This document shows positions 1-5,097 of a DNA stretch of 5,097 nucleotides, in pieces. Position 1 is the first letter of the stretch. Each line of letters begins with the position of its first letter. Position numbers and translations under genes: made by a program. The stretch spans positions 1 to 5,097 of the forward strand of contig JABABC010000037.1 of assembly GCA_014238445.1 (NCBI GenBank), read 5' to 3'. The DNA comes from Coxiellaceae bacterium. Lineage in GTDB: Bacteria > Pseudomonadota > Gammaproteobacteria > Coxiellales > Coxiellaceae. The notes beneath the pieces are model-generated. The model saw nothing but the letters and a program-made list of their open reading frames with translations. It was not told the DNA's origin and made no database searches.

Positions 1-63
1 GATCAACCCAATGACCAATAATATACTCCAGTTTTTAGTCACGTACCGCTCCCGACTTTCCAT
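1..63 (-). CDS. Start of an unidentified gene with a hydrophobic N-terminal segment (partial, runs off the left edge)
   Basis: An ATG at 63-61 opens a frame of 21 codons that reaches base 1 without a stop, so only the N-terminus is present. It begins MESRERYVTKNW and continues with a hydrophobic run (ILLVIGLI). A short charged, net basic leader followed by a hydrophobic stretch is what a membrane anchor, first transmembrane helix or signal sequence looks like. The start is supported by a strong Shine-Dalgarno (AGGGAGG, 69-75) five bases upstream. It begins 16 nt after the stop of the SnoaL-like gene and on the same strand, so it is probably the next gene of the same operon. I do not recognise the protein, and 21 residues are too few to assign a family. 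That it is a real gene start is fairly likely; a membrane or exported protein is inference. Confidence 0.6.
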   Translation of the reverse strand, partial: MESRERYVTKNWSILLVIGLI

Positions 64-68
64 GCGAA

Positions 69-75
69 CCTCCCT
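69..75 (-). promoter_or_regulatory. Ribosome binding site of the partial left-edge gene
   Basis: On the minus strand AGGGAGG stands five bases (TTCGC) before the ATG at 63-61. It is a near-perfect anti-16S match in the 16-nt gap after the SnoaL-like stop codon. It is the main evidence that the short open frame at the left edge is a real gene. Confidence 0.7.
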
Positions 76-79
76 ACAA

Positions 80-505
80 CTAATCCACAACTTCTGACAA
101 AGACTGGTAACCACCGAGTTGTTTTAAGATAGTATGAATATCAATTAAAGACCAATACTCAGATATCATACCCCCCTCAAAATGACAAATGGTCACACCC
201 ACAAAACTAATTTCCTTATGCGTAGGCTGTGTTTCAAAAAAACTACCTAAATGTGTTCCCTTTGCACGCCAACGGCATACCACCCGATTGTCTTCAGCAA
301 CCGTATCTCTAAAAAAAAGCAATAAATCAGGAAAGGCTTGAAACCATTTTTCGGCTATCTCTTGCAGTGTCATACGACCATAGGCCATAGTGAGTGGTGT
401 ATGAATCACGCAGTTTGGTAATACGTATTGATCAATGACAGACACATCCTGCTGCCGCCAAAATTGATGTGCAAATTGCATGAATCGACTTTTATGATCA
501 CTCAT
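80..505 (-). CDS. SnoaL-like / NTF2-fold protein (polyketide cyclase-type family), function unknown
   Basis: This 141-residue protein resembles the SnoaL-like group of the NTF2 superfamily: small cone-shaped alpha+beta barrels of about 120-150 residues that are usually dimeric and have no cofactor. Visible family features are an N-terminal helical region (about 1-27), FPDL at 58-61, the strand VVCRWRAKGTH (75-85) followed by LGSF, PTHKEISFVGV (94-104), and the closing strand ending in EYWSLID (116-122) before a LKQLGG tail. D122 falls about where SnoaL cyclases carry their acid/base aspartate, but I could not align it. There is no signal peptide or membrane segment, so it is probably cytoplasmic. 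The ATG at 505 has a strong Shine-Dalgarno inside ligA and overlaps ligA by 8 nt (ATGAGTGA), which suggests translational coupling. GC is about 40% (bases 121-480, counted by hand) against about 49% in adjacent ligA (541-900). Family membership is fairly secure. The substrate, and even whether it is an enzyme, cannot be read from the sequence, and no polyketide genes are visible nearby. Confidence 0.85.
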   Translation of the reverse strand: MSDHKSRFMQFAHQFWRQQDVSVIDQYVLPNCVIHTPLTMAYGRMTLQEIAEKWFQAFPDLLLFFRDTVAEDNRVVCRWRAKGTHLGSFFETQPTHKEISFVGVTICHFEGGMISEYWSLIDIHTILKQLGGYQSLSEVVD

Positions 506-2519
506 CTTGACCTCCTTGTAGCATTGCTTTCAAATCAGACTCAGTCAGCACCCGCACTCCCAACGCTTTAGCGCGACCCAATTTGGAACCGGCTTGCTTT
601 CCAGCCACCAAATAATGCGTCTTGCTAGAGACACTTTGGCTCACCTTAGCCCCTTGTGCTAGAAGCGCTGCTTTAGCTTCTTCACGAGTCATCCCTTCCA
701 GTGTACCGGTTAAAACAAACGTCATACCAGTAAATAATGCACTTTCAGCCGCTTGAGACGAAACCCATTGAACACCAGCATCTAACAAAGCCCTAATTAA
801 CGCCACATTATGGGGTTGAGCAAAGAACCTTCGAATACGAGAGGCGACAATGGGGCCAACTTCAGGAACAGCTTCTAGTGAGACCGAATCCGCTTGAATA
901 ATCTTTGTTAAATCACCAAAGTGACGAGCGAGTTGCTGCGCTGTCGCTTGCCCAACATCACGAATACCTAAAGCATAGATTAATCGATCTAAAGGAGGTT
1001 GCTTGGACTGCTCAATAGCAGCTATCACATTAGCAGCTGATTTAGCACCCATACGTGGCAACACCGCCAACTGATCTCTAGACAGTTGGTATAAGTCAGC
1101 GACATGATTAACCAGACCCTCATCCACTAATGCATCAATCAACTTATCACCTAACCCATCGATATCGAGCGCCTTACGCGAAACAAAGTGTTTAATGGAT
1201 TCAACTCGCTGTGCCTGACAATATAGCCCCCCCATGCATCGAGCGACAGCTTCGTCCTCAAGTTTAACCACATCGGCCCCACACACAGGACAGGATAAAG
1301 GCACTGTTTGAAGTGTTGTGTCTTTCGGTCGTTGGCTCTCGATCACACACACAACCTCAGGAATAACATCACCTGCACGGCGAATCACGACGGTATCGCC
1401 AACCCGAACATCTTTTCGAGTTAATTCATCAAAGTTGTGTAAGGTGGCATTACTAACAGTAACACCACCAACGGAAACGGGCTTTAATCGTGCAACGGGG
1501 GTCACAGCGCCTGTGCGCCCAACCTGACAATCAATGGCTTCCACCTGGGTCGTGGTTTCTTGAGCAGGGAACTTATTAGCTATTGCAAATCGAGGGGCGC
1601 GGGCGACAAAACCCAGCTCTGATTGCTGCGCTAGTGCATTGACTTTATATACCACACCATCAATTTCATAAGGTAATTGACTTCGCTGCTCAAGAATCGA
1701 TTGGTAATAGGATAAACAGGCATCAACAGAGCCAACCAAATTATTTAATGGGCAGACCGGCACTCCCCAAACGCTCAATGCCTCTAAGATTTCAGTATGG
1801 GTGTTCCACATCGAGGCATCACTCACATGCCCAATAGCATAAGCATAAAAAGATAATGGCCTTGCTGCAGTTACTTTGGCATCAAGCTGCCTTAAACTAC
1901 CGGCTGCCGCATTACGTGGGTTAGCGAAGCCCTTCAGGCCCTGCGCCATCACCTGTTCATTCAATGCTGCAAACCCCCTCAAGGGCATAAAAACTTCACC
2001 ACGAATTTCAATCAATTGCGGCACATGATCTCCCCGCAACCGCAAAGGAACACACCGTAATGTGCGAATATTATGCGTCACATCTTCACCCACACGACCA
2101 TCACCACGGGTTGCCGCAGAAATCAGTTCGCCTTTTTTATAAAGTATGTTCACGGCTAAACCATCTAACTTTGGTTCGCAAGCATAAGTGACCGGCTGAC
2201 CATCTGTAAGGCGCTGCTTAATGCGCTCATCAAACGCCTGCAATGCCTCATGAGTAAAAATATTATCCAAAGACAGAAGTGGTTCATGATGTTGAATAGG
2301 CTGAGCACCTTCCGCTAACTTTGCACCAACACGCTGCGTTGGTGAATCCTGAGATACCCATTCAGGATGACGGGCCTCTAACGCAACTAATTCTTGATAT
2401 AGCGCATCGTATTCAGCATCCGCAATAATAGGCGCATCTAAAACGTAATAATACCGATTATGTTCGAGTAATTCGGTCCGTAAAGCTATCAAGTGAGCAT
2501 GATCAGTAGACAATGTCAT
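498..2519 (-). CDS. ligA: NAD+-dependent DNA ligase LigA
   Basis: LigA seals 3'-OH/5'-phosphate nicks in duplex DNA using NAD+, joining Okazaki fragments and finishing repair; it is normally essential and cytoplasmic. From the ATG at 2519 the protein has 673 residues, close to the 671 of E. coli. Domains in order: Ia (about 1-68, with YYY at 23-25 and DAEYD at 34-38) for NMN binding; nucleotidyltransferase (about 70-316) with motif KLDG and adenylated K117, plus E115, R138 (TRGDG), E175 (RGEV), K292 (VVYKV) and K316 (NKFP); OB fold (about 317-400); a four-cysteine zinc finger (C410, C413, C428, C434); helix-hairpin-helix repeats (about 450-580); and a C-terminal BRCT domain (about 593-673, with FVLTGTLEGMTR). 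No key residue is missing. A TTG at 2531 overlapping the zipA stop would add four residues, but it lacks a Shine-Dalgarno, and the ATG start matches the length of the E. coli N-terminus better. The stop TGA (500-498) lies inside the start of the SnoaL-like gene. The assignment is secure; only the exact start is open. Confidence 0.98.
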   Translation of the reverse strand: MTLSTDHAHLIALRTELLEHNRYYYVLDAPIIADAEYDALYQELVALEARHPEWVSQDSPTQRVGAKLAEGAQPIQHHEPLLSLDNIFTHEALQAFDERIKQRLTDGQPVTYACEPKLDGLAVNILYKKGELISAATRGDGRVGEDVTHNIRTLRCVPLRLRGDHVPQLIEIRGEVFMPLRGFAALNEQVMAQGLKGFANPRNAAAGSLRQLDAKVTAARPLSFYAYAIGHVSDASMWNTHTEILEALSVWGVPVCPLNNLVGSVDACLSYYQSILEQRSQLPYEIDGVVYKVNALAQQSELGFVARAPRFAIANKFPAQETTTQVEAIDCQVGRTGAVTPVARLKPVSVGGVTVSNATLHNFDELTRKDVRVGDTVVIRRAGDVIPEVVCVIESQRPKDTTLQTVPLSCPVCGADVVKLEDEAVARCMGGLYCQAQRVESIKHFVSRKALDIDGLGDKLIDALVDEGLVNHVADLYQLSRDQLAVLPRMGAKSAANVIAAIEQSKQPPLDRLIYALGIRDVGQATAQQLARHFGDLTKIIQADSVSLEAVPEVGPIVASRIRRFFAQPHNVALIRALLDAGVQWVSSQAAESALFTGMTFVLTGTLEGMTREEAKAALLAQGAKVSQSVSSKTHYLVAGKQAGSKLGRAKALGVRVLTESDLKAMLQGGQDE
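511..517 (-). promoter_or_regulatory. Ribosome binding site of the SnoaL-like gene, embedded in the end of ligA
   Basis: AAGGAGG lies five bases before the ATG at 505-503 and within the last codons of ligA, where it encodes part of Gln-Gly-Gly near the LigA C-terminus. It fixes the start of the downstream gene. It also means ribosomes finishing ligA cross the initiation site of the next gene. Confidence 0.8.
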
Positions 2520-2531
2520 AACACCACTCAA
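2517..2531 (-). promoter_or_regulatory. zipA stop / ligA start junction
   Basis: The minus strand reads TTGAGTGGTGTTATG. The zipA stop TGA (2530-2528) is followed eight bases later by the proposed ligA ATG (2519-2517). The only upstream purine-rich element is a weak GAGTGG. With such a poor Shine-Dalgarno, ligA translation probably depends on ribosomes that have just terminated zipA. The overlapping TTGA offers an alternative TTG start (2531-2529) in frame with ligA. Coupling is inferred from spacing, not demonstrated. Confidence 0.5.
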
Positions 2532-3343
2532 TGCTCAGCAGTAGCAAATAAATCAGGGGTTCGGCAACTTTGCACGTATTGATCTAATTGATGGTGCACA
2601 CTGAGTAAAGACTGTTTTGTAAAGAGCCGTTGCTGGGCATCACAGACTTGTCCACCCAAATCATCAACCATACTATCAATTGTTTGCAGTAATTGCTCGA
2701 ATGCTTGTTTAGGCTCTTTAACGGCTTGTGCATCAAAAAATAAAATCAAGCCGGGCGTTGAGAACCCACCCATATTAGGCAGATCAAAAGTACCAGGGTT
2801 AACTGCGGAGGCACAACTAAATAGCACGCCTGAATCTGGCTGTTGTGATTGATAGTAGTGAAAGATTTGCTGACTCCCATATCGCAAACCATTAGACAAT
2901 AAAGCTTGCAATAATTCATAGCCACCATACGGTCGATCTTCAGGGGCAAATAACATCAGAGTAACAACTGGGGCTTCCACCGATGGCAATGACGATGCCG
3001 AGTTCCGAGGTGTTAACTGCTCCTCAATAACAACAGCATCAGACGGCGTTAGGCCCAAAACGGCATCAGCGGTATCGCATGCTGCATCATGATCTGCTGC
3101 CATTACACGTTTTGACTGACTAGCACCGATCTCTTTTGTTGCAGGTTGTGATAATTGTGGCTCCTGACGCTCAGTTTCACCACTATCCACTAGCTCTTGA
3201 CCCGACCATAAAGCCGATAGCGACAGACGCTTACGTCGGCTGGCTAAACGCTTATTGCCTTTTGAGGGAGGATTGAGTGCCATCCTTAGCAACATAATCA
3301 CTAATACACCAATAACAACCAGCAACCCAATAACCAATCCCAT
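2528..3343 (-). CDS. zipA: Cell division protein ZipA
   Basis: ZipA is a gammaproteobacterial divisome protein that anchors FtsZ to the inner membrane through the FtsZ C-terminal tail and stabilises the Z ring. The 271-residue protein has an N-terminal transmembrane helix (about 2-20), then a basic stretch (KGNKRLASRRKR, 28-39). That stretch fits the known topology of a short outside N-terminus with the bulk in the cytoplasm. A low-complexity linker runs from about 40 to 123. The FtsZ-binding domain (about 124-258) shows the family landmarks LFS (174-176), NPGTFD (182-187), TPG (196-198) and DDLGG (227-231) in a layout like E. coli ZipA. The linker is shorter than in the 328-residue E. coli protein. 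Two ATG codons stand in tandem (3346 and 3343). The second is chosen because the AAGGAG at 3350-3355 is six bases from it but only three from the first. The gene lies 14-17 nt after smc and directly before ligA, a known gammaproteobacterial order. Identification is confident. Confidence 0.95.
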   Translation of the reverse strand: MGLVIGLLVVIGVLVIMLLRMALNPPSKGNKRLASRRKRLSLSALWSGQELVDSGETERQEPQLSQPATKEIGASQSKRVMAADHDAACDTADAVLGLTPSDAVVIEEQLTPRNSASSLPSVEAPVVTLMLFAPEDRPYGGYELLQALLSNGLRYGSQQIFHYYQSQQPDSGVLFSCASAVNPGTFDLPNMGGFSTPGLILFFDAQAVKEPKQAFEQLLQTIDSMVDDLGGQVCDAQQRLFTKQSLLSVHHQLDQYVQSCRTPDLFATAEH

Positions 3344-3349
3344 CATACA

Positions 3350-3355
3350 CTCCTT
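3350..3355 (-). promoter_or_regulatory. Ribosome binding site of zipA
   Basis: AAGGAG lies in the short gap between the smc stop and zipA. It is followed by TGT and then ATGATG, so spacing is three bases to the first ATG and six to the second. The usual optimum favours the second ATG (3343). The two choices differ by one methionine. Confidence 0.75.
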
Positions 3356-3360
3356 GATGA

Positions 3361-5097
3361 TTATACCTCAGCCATCTCAATCGCTGCCTGCATATCAACC
3401 GACACTAATCGAGACACACCCGCTTCTTGCATTGTGACACCCAATAAACGATCCGCCATGCTAATCGTGACTTTATTATGGCTAATAACCAAAAATTGAA
3501 TATTACCCGCCATAGCTCTTAATAAATTACAATAACGCCCAACGTTGACGTCATCCAATGGTGCATCAACCTCATCTAAAATACAGAACGGTGCAGGATT
3601 AAGTTTAAACATCGAAAACACTAACGCTATCGCTGTTAACGCTTTTTCTCCACCAGACAACATATGTATAGTTGCATTGCGTTTACCGGGAGGTTGCGCC
3701 ATCACGTGAACGCCCGCGGTCAAGTAGTCGGATTCTGTTAATTCCAAGCACGCCTTTCCACCACCAAAAATAGAAGGGAACAGTTCAGAAAACGATTGAT
3801 TCACTGCTTGAAAGGTATCACGAAACATCGAGCGTGTGCTTTTATCAATTTTAGCTATCGCTCCTTCCAAAATCCCCATCGCTTCTGTTAAATCAGCATG
3901 CTGTTGATCTAAATAGACTGCACGCTCACTCAACTGAGCATGCTCATCAATCGCTGCTAAATTAATGGGACCTAAACGTTCAATGCGCAATTGAACGCGT
4001 TCTAGCTCTGCTTGTACAGCCAACAAGTCAACCGGCGATGTCATCTCATTTAGAAGCACCTCCGGCTCATGCCCCAGTGCTGTCAGCTGCTCTAGCAACG
4101 TCGCTTGCTTCACTGTTAACGTCTGCTGTTCAACCTGACTGGCTTGTAATGATTGTTGTAGTAACTTATAGCGCTTATCTTTCTGAGAGCGTTGCTCCTC
4201 AAGCTCGGTCAATTGATTCACTAAGCCTTGCAGTTGATCTTCCGCTTGATGAAGCTGCTTTTCCACTATCAATCGCTGGTCTAATAATGCCTGTAAATCA
4301 CTCTGAAAACCTTGCAAAGGGGAGTCCGTCGTTGACAGTTGTTCTTGAAGACGAGCACGTTGCTGAGTCACTTGCTCTAACTGCCGCGTTTCACGATCAA
4401 TTGTCTGCTCAAGCAGGCTTAATTCACGTTGCTGATGCGTAATTTTAGATTGTACTTGCTCATATTGTAATTGACTGGCTTGAGCGGCTTGGCGCGCATC
4501 TGACAACGCCTGTTCAATAGCACTTTTAGTGTGTTCTAAGCGGGTGCGCTCTGTATGATGTTCACGCTCCGACTCTGACAACGTGACAATGGTCTCATGT
4601 TCTTGCTGTATTTGAGACTGCAGTCTAGAGATTTTCTGCTGATTGTCAGATAAAGCTGCCTCAACACGAACCTGTTGTTGGCGCCAATCCTGCTGACGTG
4701 CTGTTGTTGCTTTTAAATCTGACCGTCGCTGACTTAACGTGTCAGTTAATACTTTAAATTCATCGTTTTCAATATCACGCTGTGCTTCTAAACTTAGCAA
4801 ATGTGACTTCTCTGCTTGTAAAGCATCGACTTGTTCATCCAGGTGTACCTGTGCTTTTTCAATATCAACCACCAAGCTATCCAGTTCGCGCTGGCGTACT
4901 AAGACAGACTCTTCTGGATCTGTTTCTCTGGAGACCTTAATCCAATGACGACCTAACCAAACACCATCCGGTGTAATCACCGATTCATTAGCTAGCAAAG
5001 AAGGCAATAGACACTCAGCTTCCTCAAGCGTTTCAGCGACATGAATACCCGCAAACCAGTGATCTAACGACCAGGGGGATGTCACTTTACTCAACAA
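3361..5097 (-). CDS. smc: Chromosome segregation protein Smc, C-terminal half (partial, runs off the right edge)
   Basis: Smc is the ATPase core of the bacterial condensin. It forms V-shaped dimers that bind ScpA/ScpB and extrude or compact DNA loops for chromosome segregation. The frame is open to the edge: its first codon in the window is TTG (5097-5095), an internal codon and not a start. The 578 residues seen are about half of a typical protein of roughly 1,150-1,200. Residues 1 to about 58 look like the end of the hinge (VITPDGVWLGRHWIKV). From about 62 to 372 there is a long Q/E/L-rich coiled coil, the returning arm. The C-terminal head follows, from RIERLGPINLAAIDE (371-385) through FGGGKACLEL (444-453). 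It carries the ABC signature LSGGEKA (480-486), the Walker B stretch FCILDEVDAP (504-513) with D508 and catalytic E509, the D-loop after it, and the switch histidine H540 (ISHNK). The Walker A lobe must lie outside the window. TAA at 3363-3361 ends the gene. The sequence is Smc rather than MukB. No defect is visible in the part present. Confidence 0.97.
   Translation of the reverse strand: MLSKVTSPWSLDHWFAGIHVAETLEEAECLLPSLLANESVITPDGVWLGRHWIKVSRETDPEESVLVRQRELDSLVVDIEKAQVHLDEQVDALQAEKSHLLSLEAQRDIENDEFKVLTDTLSQRRSDLKATTARQQDWRQQQVRVEAALSDNQQKISRLQSQIQQEHETIVTLSESEREHHTERTRLEHTKSAIEQALSDARQAAQASQLQYEQVQSKITHQQRELSLLEQTIDRETRQLEQVTQQRARLQEQLSTTDSPLQGFQSDLQALLDQRLIVEKQLHQAEDQLQGLVNQLTELEEQRSQKDKRYKLLQQSLQASQVEQQTLTVKQATLLEQLTALGHEPEVLLNEMTSPVDLLAVQAELERVQLRIERLGPINLAAIDEHAQLSERAVYLDQQHADLTEAMGILEGAIAKIDKSTRSMFRDTFQAVNQSFSELFPSIFGGGKACLELTESDYLTAGVHVMAQPPGKRNATIHMLSGGEKALTAIALVFSMFKLNPAPFCILDEVDAPLDDVNVGRYCNLLRAMAGNIQFLVISHNKVTISMADRLLGVTMQEAGVSRLVSVDMQAAIEMAEV

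Noticed and set aside
1318..1527. A 69-codon open frame on the plus strand
   Set aside because: It is antisense to the highly conserved LigA OB-fold region; the Thr/Arg-rich translation looks like a shadow of the opposite strand.
2746..2949. A 67-codon open frame on the minus strand, out of frame with zipA
   Set aside because: It lies inside the conserved FtsZ-binding domain of ZipA, whose frame is clearly the coding one.
3347..3360. A possible terminator or promoter between smc and zipA
   Set aside because: The gap is only 14 nt and filled by the zipA Shine-Dalgarno; no inverted repeat or T-run is visible.
3255..3437. A 60-codon open frame on the plus strand across the zipA start and smc end
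   Set aside because: It is antisense to the ZipA membrane helix and the Smc C-terminus, and its Ile/Thr/Asn/Pro-rich product is what a reverse complement of hydrophobic codons gives.
4038..4442. A 134-codon open frame on the plus strand
   Set aside because: It lies wholly antisense to the Smc coiled coil, whose biased Gln/Glu/Leu codons readily create long opposite-strand frames. Its Ser/Ala/Leu-rich product resembles no family I recognise.
4739..4948. A 69-codon open frame on the plus strand
   Set aside because: It is antisense to the Smc coiled coil; the Ser/Cys-rich translation is typical of a shadow frame.
5095..5097. TTG at the right edge as a possible start codon for the Smc fragment
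   Set aside because: Homology to the Smc hinge shows that the frame continues upstream beyond the window, so this is an internal leucine codon.

Overview
This window looks like a housekeeping chromosomal segment from a gammaproteobacterium of moderate GC. All genes lie on the minus strand and are packed head to tail, so transcription runs from high to low coordinates. The order is smc (3' part), zipA, ligA, a small SnoaL-like protein, then the first 21 codons of a gene with a hydrophobic N-terminus. ZipA is restricted to gammaproteobacteria. Finding it beside a canonical Smc, rather than MukB, argues against Enterobacterales, Vibrionales and Pasteurellales, which use MukBEF. It fits the smc-zipA-ligA order known from Pseudomonas-like and related gammaproteobacteria. 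I cannot name a genus.

Layout from upstream to downstream (right to left). The C-terminal half of Smc (3361-5097) holds the end of the hinge, the returning coiled-coil arm, and the C-terminal ATPase lobe with its ABC signature and Walker B motif. After a 14-nt gap comes zipA (2528-3343), with an N-terminal membrane anchor, a variable linker and the FtsZ-binding domain. Next is ligA (498-2519), a complete NAD+-dependent DNA ligase with every catalytic and zinc-binding residue I looked for. Its last 8 nt overlap the start of a 141-residue SnoaL/NTF2-fold protein (80-505), whose strong Shine-Dalgarno sequence lies inside the end of ligA. Sixteen nucleotides further on, a well-placed Shine-Dalgarno and ATG open another reading frame that leaves the window at base 1.

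The three recognised genes serve the chromosome cycle: Smc compacts and helps segregate DNA, ZipA tethers FtsZ to the membrane at division, and LigA seals Okazaki fragments and repair nicks. The tight spacing and the absence of terminator-like hairpins or sizeable gaps suggest one polycistronic unit, though no promoter is visible because the 5' end of the operon is outside the window. The SnoaL-like gene is the accessory element: it is lower in GC than ligA and has no obvious link to DNA metabolism or division, yet its translation appears coupled to ligA.

I found no RNA gene, CRISPR array, mobile element, large repeat or clear new system. No gene-free stretch exceeds about 16 bases.
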